Source: Corallococcus interemptor
Lineage (GTDB): Bacteria; Myxococcota; Myxococcia; Myxococcales; Myxococcaceae
Assembly: GCF_003668875.1 (NCBI RefSeq)
Contig: NZ_RAWM01000014.1
Coordinates: 1-64,000 of the forward strand
Direction of reading: 5' to 3'
Length of the DNA: 64,000 nt
Of the stretch, positions 18,152-26,246 are shown piece by piece (the first letter of the stretch is position 1; every line of letters starts with the position of its first letter). Under the pieces are notes generated by a model, which saw only the letters and a program-made list of their open reading frames with translations, did no database searches and was not told where the DNA came from. Both the position numbers and the translations under genes were made by a program.

Positions 18152-20877
18152 CCCGCCAGCTCCAGCTCGTCCGCGGCGGGCTCCGCGACCGGCGTCTCCA
18201 CCGGCTTCGGCGCCGGCCGCTCCACCAGCTGGCCGTCCGAAAGCCACCAATGGCGCCAGCGCCCACCGCCCCAGAGCAGCGTGCGGTTCTCCTGGTCGGC
18301 GCGAAGGAGCACGGAGTACCGCGACTCCTTGTTCGCGAGCAGCTCCTTCGGCGGTCCGTTCTCGAGGATCCGGCCGTTCTCCACCACGAGCACGCGATCG
18401 AACCCCTGGGTGTGCTCGACGTCGTGGGTGACACAGAGGAGCGTGATGTCCGCCCAGAGCCGCCGGGACTCGGCGAGGAGCCGCGCGCGCCGGTCGCGAT
18501 CGAGACCGCGGAAGGGCTCGTCGAGGATGGCCAGGCGCACGTTGGAGCGAAGCATCGCGCGCGCCAGGCGAACGCGCTGACCCTGTCCGCCCGAGACCAG
18601 CCCTCCGCCCTCGCCCAACGACGTCTGCAGCCCGTCTGGAAGCGCCTCGAGGATGTCGAGCATCTCGGCGCCCTTGAGCGCCCCCGTCAGTGACCAGCCG
18701 TGCGCGCCGTCGTTGCCATACCGGAGGTTGTCGATGAGGCTCTGGTTCCAGAGGCTGATCGCCGGATCCACCCAGGCCGTGGTGCGCCGCAGCCGCTCGA
18801 CAGCGGCCTGATCGAGCACCTGCCCGTCGATCTTGATCTGGCCGCGCGCAGGCCGGAGCCAGCCGAGCAGCAGGCCGACCAGCGTCGACTTGCCTGCTCC
18901 GGAGACACCGACCACGGCCACGTGCTCGCCGGGGGCGATGTTCAAGGAGACCTTGTCGAGGATGGTGTGACCGCCGCCCTTCACGCGGACCTTCTCCATC
19001 ACGATCGAAACGCCGCTCGCGGCGGCCGCAGGCGCGACAGGCTCCTGCACCGGCGCCTCGGGCCGGGCCGGCTGCTCCTTGATGTCACCGATGACGTCGA
19101 GGAGCCGGCGGACCCGGTTCATCGCATTCGGGAACGCGCGGCTCAGCACCATCAGCCGCTGGCCGAGGATGGGGAACCGCAGCGCCCAATAGACGACCAA
19201 CAACACCAGCGAAGCCCGGTTGGTGCCCGCGAGGTACGAATAGACGAGCAGCATGACGAGGCCATAGCTCGCCAGCATCAGCCCGCCTTCGAAGCCGACC
19301 GACAGCGTCTGGAGCCAATAGCGCGCCTTGGTCCAGCTGACGAGCAAGGTCTCCTGCGCGCGGCGCAGCGACCGCTCGGCGCCGTGGATCCGGATCGGCG
19401 TGAGCCCGACGAGCGCGTTCAGGGTGAAGCCGCTGAGCGCGCCTGAGTGCATCTGCACGCGCAGGTCGGGCTCGAAGAGCAGCTTCTGCGCGACCAGGGG
19501 CACGAGCAGCGTGACCGCCGCGAGCGCGAGCACGATGTGCCATGCGTGCGGTGCGGCCCAGATGAGCGCGGCGGTGATGCTCGCGACCTCGAGCGACAGC
19601 ACCAGGGCCTGCGCGAGCAGGGGCGGCAGCGACCGCATCGCCTGGATGTTGTGTGTGCGAGACGCCATGTCGGAGGCGAGCCGGCTCTGGAAGTAGCGGT
19701 CCTCCATCTCGGGGAGCTTCTCGAAATACGCCTTCCGCAGCCGCACCTCGAGCCGGCGGCCAATGCCGAGCAGTCCCAATGAGATGGGGATCTGGATGAG
19801 CATGAAGCAGAGCGCGACGCCCGCGAGCACGGCCATGCCCGTCGCACGCTGCGCGAACGTGCCCAGGTCGCGCCCCAGGTCGAGCACGCCACGGAGCATC
19901 AACGCCTGCAGGATCCGCCCGAAGGTGGCGAACACCAGTCCCACCGCGATCAGGCCCGGAACGACCCACGAATCCTCGCCTCGCAGGCGGAGCAGCGTTC
20001 GCGCCGGGCTCACCTGCCTGGCAACAAGCTCCGTCGCCAGGTCGCTCGCGAGCACGGCTCTCGGCGCGTCTTCGCCCGCGCCCGAAGCCTCGCGCCAACC
20101 GCGAACCCGCATCAGCACCGCGCCGGTCATCGACAGCTCGCCGTCCACCTCGGGGTTGGGGCGGACGGACCAATAGGAAGCGGGGATGGGCACTTCGCCG
20201 GACGCGTCCTTCGCCATCATGGATTGCAGCAGACCCGCCGCCGTCCGGCCTCTCCGGACGGCGCCCGCGCGGATCATCGCTTCGGACGCCCGGCACGCGG
20301 CGTCGAGCCGGGCGATGGGCAGATACCCGGGGTCCTCGAGCGCCCGGGTCACCAGCTCCCGCGCCTGCGTCGCCCCCAGGGTCAGCAGGCGGCGCTCGAA
20401 CGTCGCGACCGCCTCCTCGGACCCGGCCCATTCGCGCCAGCCGTCCGCCGGAACGGACGTGGTGTGCTGGTACAGGTGGCTCAGCAGCGTCGAAATCCGG
20501 GTCCAGTGCCGGCCCGCCGCCGGGTCCATGACCTGGATGAACGGGCCCACGCGATTCCACAGCACCACGAAGTGCGGCCGTCCTCCCGCGCTGAGGGTGA
20601 CGATGATGGCGGGAAGCGCCTTGGCTTCGGGGACCACCACGTGATCGAGCGGAAGCATCACCTGCTCGGAGTCGAGCCCGAGCTGGTTCGCGACTTCATC
20701 CAGGGTGACGATGGAGGTGCCATCGACGTCCGTCTGACACACCTCGCGAAGGACTCGATAGTTGAGCTCGGCGCCCATCCCCGCGAACAGGCTCTTGAGC
20801 GAAGCGGGGCCGCAGTCCGTCGCCGAGATCTGGATCACCTCGGGAATGATCGAGCGCCGGCGCCTGGGAGGAGTCAT
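18148..20877 (-). CDS. Peptidase C39-containing ABC exporter (peptide maturation and export)
   Basis: Inner-membrane transporter that cleaves a leader after a double-Gly-type site and exports the peptide. At 909 residues it is about 200 longer than typical bacteriocin exporters. The N-terminal C39 domain looks active: Gln16, Cys22 in TDCGPASLKSL, His102 in RPHFVVLW, Asp118 in VMDPAAG. Residues about 140-310 form an extra helical insert with no assignment. Then come six membrane helices and an ATPase with Walker A GVSGAGKST, signature VSGGQGQRVRLARAML, Walker B AILDEPFRGLD and H-loop THDVEH. A C-terminal tail of about 60 residues is Pro/Ala/Glu-rich. It starts 2 bases after the HlyD gene. Confidence 0.92.
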   Translation of the reverse strand: MTPPRRRRSIIPEVIQISATDCGPASLKSLFAGMGAELNYRVLREVCQTDVDGTSIVTLDEVANQLGLDSEQVMLPLDHVVVPEAKALPAIIVTLSAGGRPHFVVLWNRVGPFIQVMDPAAGRHWTRISTLLSHLYQHTTSVPADGWREWAGSEEAVATFERRLLTLGATQARELVTRALEDPGYLPIARLDAACRASEAMIRAGAVRRGRTAAGLLQSMMAKDASGEVPIPASYWSVRPNPEVDGELSMTGAVLMRVRGWREASGAGEDAPRAVLASDLATELVARQVSPARTLLRLRGEDSWVVPGLIAVGLVFATFGRILQALMLRGVLDLGRDLGTFAQRATGMAVLAGVALCFMLIQIPISLGLLGIGRRLEVRLRKAYFEKLPEMEDRYFQSRLASDMASRTHNIQAMRSLPPLLAQALVLSLEVASITAALIWAAPHAWHIVLALAAVTLLVPLVAQKLLFEPDLRVQMHSGALSGFTLNALVGLTPIRIHGAERSLRRAQETLLVSWTKARYWLQTLSVGFEGGLMLASYGLVMLLVYSYLAGTNRASLVLLVVYWALRFPILGQRLMVLSRAFPNAMNRVRRLLDVIGDIKEQPARPEAPVQEPVAPAAAASGVSIVMEKVRVKGGGHTILDKVSLNIAPGEHVAVVGVSGAGKSTLVGLLLGWLRPARGQIKIDGQVLDQAAVERLRRTTAWVDPAISLWNQSLIDNLRYGNDGAHGWSLTGALKGAEMLDILEALPDGLQTSLGEGGGLVSGGQGQRVRLARAMLRSNVRLAILDEPFRGLDRDRRARLLAESRRLWADITLLCVTHDVEHTQGFDRVLVVENGRILENGPPKELLANKESRYSVLLRADQENRTLLWGGGRWRHWWLSDGQLVERPAPKPVETPVAEPAADELELAG

Positions 20878-20879
20878 GG

Positions 20880-22097
20880 TCAGCGGGCCTCGGCCTCGGG
20901 CTGAAACACGGTCGTGGGCGGTTCCTCAGGCTGCGGATTCCATTCGCCGACCGCCCGCATCAGCAGCGCGACAGGCGACGCCCGCGCGACCTCGACCTCC
21001 ACCACCAGGGTCATGCCGTGGCGCAGCTGGATGCGCGGATCGTCCGGTGGCGCGAACTTGAGCTCGACGCGCACCGTCCCGGGGATGGCCTCGGGCGTGG
21101 CGGTCTGGCCGGGCTCGGTCCCGACAGCCGTCACCCTGGCGGGGACCGTCCCGTAGATGGTCATCGGGTAGCCGTCGAGCTTGAGGCGCGCCGTTTGACC
21201 GGGCTGGATCAACCCGACGACCTCCTTCGGGAAACGGGCGCGCACCCGCACCTCGGCATCGCTCGCGACGATGGTGCCGACCCGCTGCCCGTCGGCGATG
21301 AACGCTCCCGAGCCGAGCTCCGCCACGTCGACCAGGTGGCCCGTGGCCGGCGCCCGGTACAGCTTCCGCTCGATCTGGTACTCGAGGCGGTCGATGGTGC
21401 CCTGGAGCTCCCGGATCCGCCCCTCGGCGCCCAGCGCCTCGCGCTCGAGCTCCAGCAGCTGCGCGGCGAGGGCTTGACGGCGCACGTCCTGCTCTCGCCG
21501 CAGTCGGGCGATCGCCAGGCCCTGCGCCGTCTGCGCGAAGCGGAGCGCGTCGACATCGGTCGTGCGCTCCAGCTTCTCCATCTCCGAGACCGCGCCCGTC
21601 GGGCTGTTGAGGGCCAGCTGCGCGCGTTCCACCGCGAGCCGGTGCCTGGGCGCGAGCTCCTGTTCCCTCCCCAGCGCCTCCTTGACCGCGACCTCGTCTA
21701 CCTTTGCAGTCAAAGCCGCCTCTTGCTGCTTGTTGGTGATCTGCTGGCGGATGATGGCGAGCTCCTTCTCGGTCGCGGCGAGCGTCGCCCTGCTCCGCTC
21801 GAGTTCGAGGCGCTCGGCCCGTGCGTCGAACTCGATGAGCAGGTCGCCTTCCTTGACCTCCTGATCGAGTTTGAGCAGCGAGTGCACGACCCGGCCCGCG
21901 CTGGGCGGCTCGATGCGATGGACGGCATTGTGAGGCTCGATGCGGGCCTGTGAGCTGGCCTTGACGAGCGGGACCTGGGCGAACAGCGACCAGGCGATGA
22001 GCCCACCGGCACACACCACCATCAGAGCGACGAACACGAGGCGCGTGTCCGACTCGTAGTTCAGGGAACGAAGCGTCCGCTCGAAGGGATATGCCAT
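20880..22097 (-). CDS. HlyD-family periplasmic adaptor (membrane fusion protein)
   Basis: Links the ABC exporters to the outer-membrane channel; 405 residues. The start MAYPFERTLRSLNYESDTR at 22097 places one membrane helix at about residues 22-42 (LVFVALMVVCAGGLIAWSLF), as usual for HlyD proteins; an upstream 54-codon extension lacks coding character. Next are the first lipoyl half (VHRIEPPSAGRVVHSLLK), a long coiled coil (about 95-250), the second half (YRAPATGHLVDVAELGSGAFI), and a C-terminal beta domain. The ribosome site is weak. It is the first gene of the operon; its promoter must lie in the roughly 200-base region shared with the divergent 14-codon ORF. Confidence 0.92.
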   Translation of the reverse strand: MAYPFERTLRSLNYESDTRLVFVALMVVCAGGLIAWSLFAQVPLVKASSQARIEPHNAVHRIEPPSAGRVVHSLLKLDQEVKEGDLLIEFDARAERLELERSRATLAATEKELAIIRQQITNKQQEAALTAKVDEVAVKEALGREQELAPRHRLAVERAQLALNSPTGAVSEMEKLERTTDVDALRFAQTAQGLAIARLRREQDVRRQALAAQLLELEREALGAEGRIRELQGTIDRLEYQIERKLYRAPATGHLVDVAELGSGAFIADGQRVGTIVASDAEVRVRARFPKEVVGLIQPGQTARLKLDGYPMTIYGTVPARVTAVGTEPGQTATPEAIPGTVRVELKFAPPDDPRIQLRHGMTLVVEVEVARASPVALLMRAVGEWNPQPEEPPTTVFQPEAEAR

Positions 22098-22252
22098 GGT
22101 CCGTGAACCAAGGTCGCCTTTATGGTCGCGCCGTGTCAACACCTCGGCCCCTGCTTTGTGATTCACGCCCCTGTCTGAGTACGGCAGCTCGATGCGACGC
22201 GGGGCTCCATTCGCATCGCCGCAATGCGTTGCATTTTTATTGCTGCCCCGAT

Positions 22253-22282
22253 TTGACATCCAGCTTCCACTACACTTACCGT
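22253..22282 (+). promoter_or_regulatory. Candidate sigma-70-type promoter for the 14-codon ORF
   Basis: A perfect -35 box TTGACA (22253-22258) is followed after 18 bases by TACCGT (22277-22282), which keeps three of six -10 positions. Start of transcription would be near 22289, just before the ribosome site. The flanking region is unusually AT-rich for this genome (GCATTTTTATTG at about 22231-22242), in keeping with a regulatory region between divergent units. The weak -10 could mean activator dependence. Confidence 0.45.
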
Positions 22283-22305
22283 TTCAATTCGAAAGGAGGC
22301 ACGAC

Positions 22306-22350
22306 ATGAAGATCAAGATCCACGTTCGCGGCGGCCCGAAGGCTCGTTAG
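22306..22350 (+). CDS. 14-codon ORF, candidate peptide precursor MKIKIHVRGGPKAR
   Basis: Tiny ORF encoding MKIKIHVRGGPKAR, strongly basic (three Lys, two Arg, one His) with no Ser, Thr, Tyr, Cys, Asp or Glu. It is below normal gene-finder cutoffs. Evidence that it is translated: AAAGGAGG (22292-22299), close to a perfect anti-16S match, six bases before ATG; a TTGACA promoter box upstream; a TAG stop; and a strong hairpin starting 60 bases later. It is divergent from an operon holding a C39 exporter, HlyD and TolC proteins, so it is the best local candidate for the exported peptide. The internal GlyGly at 9-10 could be a C39 site, leaving PKAR, but leader and product are both far shorter than in known double-Gly peptides. 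A leader-peptide (regulatory) role is the main alternative. Confidence 0.6.
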   Translation: MKIKIHVRGGPKAR

Positions 22351-22410
22351 TCGTCGGGTGTTTTGATTCAAGCTGTTGAAGCTGGTCGTTCCTCGTTTCA
22401 GCTGAACAGA

Positions 22411-22442
22411 GGGGGGTTGATGGGATCTCCCATCAACCCCTC
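22411..22442 (+). terminator. Strong hairpin after the 14-codon ORF
   Basis: A 13-bp perfect inverted repeat (22413-22425 with 22428-22440), extended by one G-U and one G-C pair, forms a very stable stem with a minimal loop. It lies 60 bases beyond the stop of the 14-codon ORF and is followed by a pyrimidine-rich TCCTCTCATTTCT. It would close a transcript of only about 150 bases. The U run is imperfect. Confidence 0.65.
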
Positions 22443-22790
22443 CTCTCATTTCTGGCACAGTGTTGCTCTTGCATCGTGCCATCCGGAGTGGGGCGTTACC
22501 GCAACCTTGCAAGTCGGGAGGGTTCACCCGCTGTATTGTTCCTGCTCCGCCGTGCCGCGCCAGCATTGATGAGTAAATTGGCCTGCTTGAAATGACTTGG
22601 CACCCTCCCCCGACCTGCTGAGTCAGCCACTCTCGGCCAGTCATCACGGTTTCAATGTTTCAATGACAGCAGCTCGCCTCCATCCAGGGGCTGCACGTCA
22701 CCTTCACCGACGCCAACAAGGACGGACTCGCCGGCGCGCTGCTCGACAGCCCGGGCAGCGGACGTCATCCGCGGCGGGAAGGAGGCCTCC
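22443..22790 (+). pseudogene. Non-coding stretch with gene debris
   Basis: About 350 bases without an intact gene. From 22670 one frame reads QLASIQGLHVTFTDANKDGL for about 30 codons. It then shifts to a frame reading RAADVIRGGKEASMGEFV that runs into the transposase remnant. Both look like fragments of real proteins (high G/C at third positions) but I cannot assign them. Bases 22443-22660 show no convincing coding or structure. Confidence 0.35.
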
Positions 22791-23335
22791 ATGGGCGAGT
22801 TCGTCCCGAAGGCCCATGGCGAAGAGACTGCAATCTTCCGCAGCCAGGCCATCAGCCCGGTGATGCACCGCCAGTTGATGCGCGGAGACTTGCGCGGCCG
22901 AGCGCATGCGGCACTTCAGCGTGCCGACGCTGGAGCGCTGGCGCTACCGCCTCCTTGCAGGCCCACCGAGCAAGGACGCGGGCGGCGCCAAGGCGCTCGA
23001 TGAGCTCGGCAAGCAGCTCGCACGCGACGTGCGGCGCGAGGACCCGAGCGCGACCGCGGAGCTGATTCTCGCGACGCTCGTGCGCCAGGACCGCGTGCGC
23101 GAGGACGCGGTGAGCGCCGCCACCGTGCGGCGGCTGCTCGACAAGCGCGGGCTGGGCTGCGTCTCGCTGCGCGGCAGGGACTGAGCGTCGACGCTGGGAG
23201 GCCGCGTACCCCGGCGCGCTGTGGCACGGCGACGGCTGCCATGGCCCGGTGCTCACCGGCGGCGCGAAGTCGACGCCACTGCGTATCCACGCGCTGCTCG
23301 ACGATGGGAGCCGCTACGTCCTCCACGCCGACTGA
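22791..23335 (+). pseudogene. Decayed DDE-type transposase/integrase (IS remnant)
   Basis: Three consecutive frames together read like one rve-core transposase common in myxobacteria. Frame one (22791-about 22896) gives ETAIFRSQAISPVMHRQLMRG. Frame two (22906-23184) gives the HTH-like FSVPTLERWRYRLLAG, then EDPSATAELILATLVRQDR and SAATVRRLLDKRGLG. Frame three (about 23184-23335) gives RWEAAYPGALWHGDGCHGPV and LRIHALLDDGSRYVLHAD, holding the first two catalytic Asp regions before a stop. The final Glu region and the ends of the element are missing. At least two frameshifts and a truncation make it non-functional. It abuts tRNA-Asp. Confidence 0.75.
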
Positions 23336-23352
23336 GGGCACACAGGAGGCGG

Positions 23353-23394
23353 AGGAAAAAGAAAAGCCCAGCAACCCCTGAGGATTGCTGGGCT
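23353..23394 (-). terminator. Rho-independent terminator of tRNA-Asp
   Basis: On the minus strand a 10-bp perfect stem AGCCCAGCAA/TTGCTGGGCT (23394-23385 with 23374-23365) with a 10-base loop is followed by TTTTCTTTTT, a classic intrinsic terminator. It starts six bases after the tRNA 3' end. Confidence 0.9.
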
Positions 23395-23399
23395 CTTGG

Positions 23400-23476
<77 letters not shown>

Positions 23477-23587
23477 ACAAAATCGGGGGCGCCCGTCTAC
23501 CGCTGATCACGGGACAAGTACAGCAAGAAGCGCCGCGCTGCGTCTGATGCGCGGCGGGCTCCCAGGTGGAAACACCCCGGGTGACAA

Positions 23588-23674
23588 TCAGAGCACGTCG
23601 TCCTCCACCAGCGTGGCGAAGATGCCCAGGCCCAGGAAGGCCACGCCCAGCACGATGTAGAGCACCGCCAGCAC
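23588..23674 (-). CDS. Possible small membrane protein (about 28 residues, start unclear)
   Basis: The minus-strand frame reads a strongly hydrophobic helix (LAVLYIVLGVAFLGLGIFAT) preceded by Arg-rich residues and ended by VEDDVL and a stop, the look of a real single-helix membrane protein. The only usable start seen is GTG at 23674, with no ribosome site, and the open frame continues upstream into the subtilase gene without an ATG. It may be a start-less remnant or may be translated by coupling to the subtilase stop at 23701-23703. Confidence 0.3.
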   Translation of the reverse strand: MLAVLYIVLGVAFLGLGIFATLVEDDVL

Positions 23675-23700
23675 AAGCCACGGTCGTCCGCGCGACGTGC

Positions 23701-24981
23701 CTACTCCCCGCTGTTCCTGACGGTGGGGGCCCGCAGGGGTTCGATGAAGCCCGAGTAGGCCATCCGGTTCGGTGAGCAGCGCCCGGGGTTGCTCACCTTG
23801 TCCGGCGTGGCGTTGCCCGTCATGGCGGCGCTGACCTCCTGGGGCGCGGAGGTGGGATGGGCCTCCAGGAAGAGCGCGACGATGCCGGTGACATGCGGGG
23901 TGGCCATGGACGTGCCGCTCAGCGTCTTGGCCGCCGTGTCATCGCTGGCCCAGGCCGACAGGATGCCCTCGCCGGGCGCGAAGACGTCCACGCAGTCGCC
24001 GTGGTTGGAGAAGGACGCCCGCCGGTCCACGCTGTTGGTGGCCCCCACGGTGATGGCCTCGGCGGTGCGCGCGGGAGAGCGCTTGCACGCGTCCTGGTTC
24101 TCGTTGCCCGCCGCCAACACATACGTCACGCCCAACGCGATGGAGCGGCGCACGGCATCGTCGAGCGCCGCGTCCTCCCCGCCCCCCAGGCTCATGTTGG
24201 CCACCGCCGGGGACTGGTGGTGCTCGGCCACCCAGTCCACGCCCGCCACCACGCCCGCCGTCGTCCCCGCGCCCTCGCAGTTCAGCACGCGCACGGCATG
24301 CAGCGACGCACTCTTGGCAATGCCATACATGTTTCCGCCCACCGTGGCGGACACGTGGGTGCCATGGCCGTTGCAGTCCACGCCGTCGCGGCCGTCGCCG
24401 ACGGCATCGAAGGCGATGTCCGCCCGCCCGGCGAACTCCTGGTGCGTGGGACGCAGGCCCGTGTCCAGGACATACACGTGCACGCCCCGGCCCTGCGTCT
24501 TGTACAGGTACAGCTGGTCGAGCGGCAGGTCGCGCTGGTCGACGCGGTCAATCCCCCACGTCGCGCCGGACTGGCTCTCGTCCAGCGTCACCACGCCATT
24601 CTGTTGCACGTACTCCACCTCGGGCGCGGAGGACATGGCGCGGGCCTGGTTCGCGTTCATGCGCGCGGCGAAGCCTCGCAGCGCGTGCGCGTACACGTGG
24701 AAGGCCTTGCCACCGAAGCGCCCGGTCAGGCTCCGCGCGACGGCCTCCGGCGCCAGCGCCGCGTCCCCTCCCTGCGGCTCCTTGAGCACGACGACGTACT
24801 CCCCGGGGACCGGCTTCGCGACCTTGAGGAACTTCTCGCGCATGGGCGTCTGTGCGGACGCGGTGCCACGGCAGGGGGTGTCATCTGGCGGTGGGATGGG
24901 ATTGCCCGTGCTCTGGCACGCCGGCAGCAGGAACAGCACGCAGGCGGACGCGACCGTCCGCGACAGGAGCTTCAGCGACAT
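23701..24981 (-). CDS. Secreted subtilisin-family (S8, proteinase K-like) serine protease
   Basis: Secreted endopeptidase, 426 residues. I start it at MSLKLLSRTVASACVLF (24981) rather than seven codons upstream because the signal then begins normally. A lipobox-like LLPAC follows at about 18-22. An I9-type propeptide (EYVVVLKEP to EVEYVQQNGVV, about 60-131) precedes the catalytic domain. Triad: Asp173 in VYVLDTGLR, His206 in CNGHGTHVSATVGG and Ser358 in LSGTSMATPHVTG, with oxyanion-hole Asn293 in AAGNEN. Cys residues in DCNGHG and NCEGAG are shared with proteinase K-type enzymes. It ends shortly after the catalytic domain, without an added C-terminal domain. A role in prey or nutrient protein degradation is inferred. 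Confidence 0.93.
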   Translation of the reverse strand: MSLKLLSRTVASACVLFLLPACQSTGNPIPPPDDTPCRGTASAQTPMREKFLKVAKPVPGEYVVVLKEPQGGDAALAPEAVARSLTGRFGGKAFHVYAHALRGFAARMNANQARAMSSAPEVEYVQQNGVVTLDESQSGATWGIDRVDQRDLPLDQLYLYKTQGRGVHVYVLDTGLRPTHQEFAGRADIAFDAVGDGRDGVDCNGHGTHVSATVGGNMYGIAKSASLHAVRVLNCEGAGTTAGVVAGVDWVAEHHQSPAVANMSLGGGEDAALDDAVRRSIALGVTYVLAAGNENQDACKRSPARTAEAITVGATNSVDRRASFSNHGDCVDVFAPGEGILSAWASDDTAAKTLSGTSMATPHVTGIVALFLEAHPTSAPQEVSAAMTGNATPDKVSNPGRCSPNRMAYSGFIEPLRAPTVRNSGE

Positions 24982-25097
24982 GGGGTCCCCCGGGGGTGGC
25001 ACAACCAGCTTCAGTCAGTGGAGTAACGCCTTCTGACGCAAACTGGTTGATGCCCCGCGGGGCCGCGAAACGTCCACCCCACGCCATCGCTGATGGC

Positions 25098-26204
25098 CTA
25101 CTGGATCGTGTACCCCAGCGCCGCCAGTTGCGGCAGGGTGCCGATGTAATAGTCCCGCGATACGGCCCGCACGGAGCCCGCCGGGATGTTCGCGGAGGGC
25201 AGGGTCGTCCACGCATGGAAATTGATGTTGCCGCACGTCAGGTCGTTCGGGTTCGTGCAGTAGGTCTCCTCCTCCATGTTCAGGCTGATGTCTTCATCCA
25301 CCCGGATGGCGATGCCCACGTCGACCCCAAAGATGGTCCAGACGAGCACCGCGTAGTCAACCTTTTCCATGTTGCAGTGGGAGCCCTTCTCCTGGTTGCA
25401 ATCGGCTCCGAGGATGCTGAAGCGGTTCACCGGGCGGATGGGGCCGTGAATCGTGCCTTCTTTGCTCAGGTAGATGCGCAGGTCCCCCATGGCGGCCACA
25501 TCCTTCTTCAGGTAGAGCGCCTGCTCCCCTCGCCACAGCGGCCATGACTGGTTCATCCGCGCCCGGAAGGAATAGGCATTATTCCAGCGCACCACCGAGC
25601 CCGCCGCCGTGTTCACGAGGGTGCCCGTGATGTTCGACTGTCCGTCATCGAAGACATACCCCGTGCCGAAGCAGGGACTGAAGGGCGTATAGGGCGTACC
25701 TGGTTCCGCATGGATGTGGTCCGCCACGAGCGGATTCCAATCCAATGCATTGATGGTACTGCCAGAGAAGGCATAGAGGTTCGTGTAACCCCACTGCCCT
25801 CCCAGGGAGTTACCTGCCGCCTGGTTGAAGACGATCTTGCCCACTCCATTGGGCCAGTCCTGGATGATGTAGCTGGTCTGCCAGCCCGCTCCCGCCGCGC
25901 TCCGGTCCTCCACCACGTTCACGTATTGGGTCGGATACTGGTTGTTGACCAGTTCCAGCTTCACGCCCACGCCGCCAATGCTATCGCTCAGGCCCACCAC
26001 CGACGTGACCTGGCTGGCGATGAGGCCCACATTCACCGTCGCGGGCGGTGCCCAGGCCCAGTCAGTGGGCGGCAGACAGTTCAACTGCGTTTGCAGGGAC
26101 TGGACCTCCGGCACCACGGTCTTGGGAGGTGCCTCGGAAGGCCCCGGACCACAAGCGGCGAGAGGCGATATGACTGACAGTGCGGCAAGCAGGAAGGTGC
26201 GCAT
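25098..26204 (-). CDS. Putative secreted lipoprotein, function unknown
   Basis: A 368-residue protein starting MRTFLLAALSVISPLAACGPG, a lipoprotein signal with lipobox LAAC. The mature part is Trp/Tyr/Asn-rich and probably all-beta (SYIIQDWPNGVGKIVFNQ; VVRWNNAYSFRARMNQSW). It has a cysteine pair near CNQEKGSHC and another near YCTNPNDLTC. No catalytic motif or family is recognised. It is divergent from the DMT transporter gene with only 42 bases between the starts, so the two share a compact promoter region. Confidence 0.75.
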   Translation of the reverse strand: MRTFLLAALSVISPLAACGPGPSEAPPKTVVPEVQSLQTQLNCLPPTDWAWAPPATVNVGLIASQVTSVVGLSDSIGGVGVKLELVNNQYPTQYVNVVEDRSAAGAGWQTSYIIQDWPNGVGKIVFNQAAGNSLGGQWGYTNLYAFSGSTINALDWNPLVADHIHAEPGTPYTPFSPCFGTGYVFDDGQSNITGTLVNTAAGSVVRWNNAYSFRARMNQSWPLWRGEQALYLKKDVAAMGDLRIYLSKEGTIHGPIRPVNRFSILGADCNQEKGSHCNMEKVDYAVLVWTIFGVDVGIAIRVDEDISLNMEEETYCTNPNDLTCGNINFHAWTTLPSANIPAGSVRAVSRDYYIGTLPQLAALGYTIQ

Positions 26205-26246
26205 CCCCGCACCCTATCCACAAACCCAATTCCTTTCCCTCTCGCG

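Noticed and set aside
11818-22350. Assigning the cluster to the NHLM nitrile-hydratase-leader class
   Set aside because: The paired ABC and HlyD genes resemble that transport system, but no nitrile-hydratase-like or Nif11-like leader peptide is present nearby.
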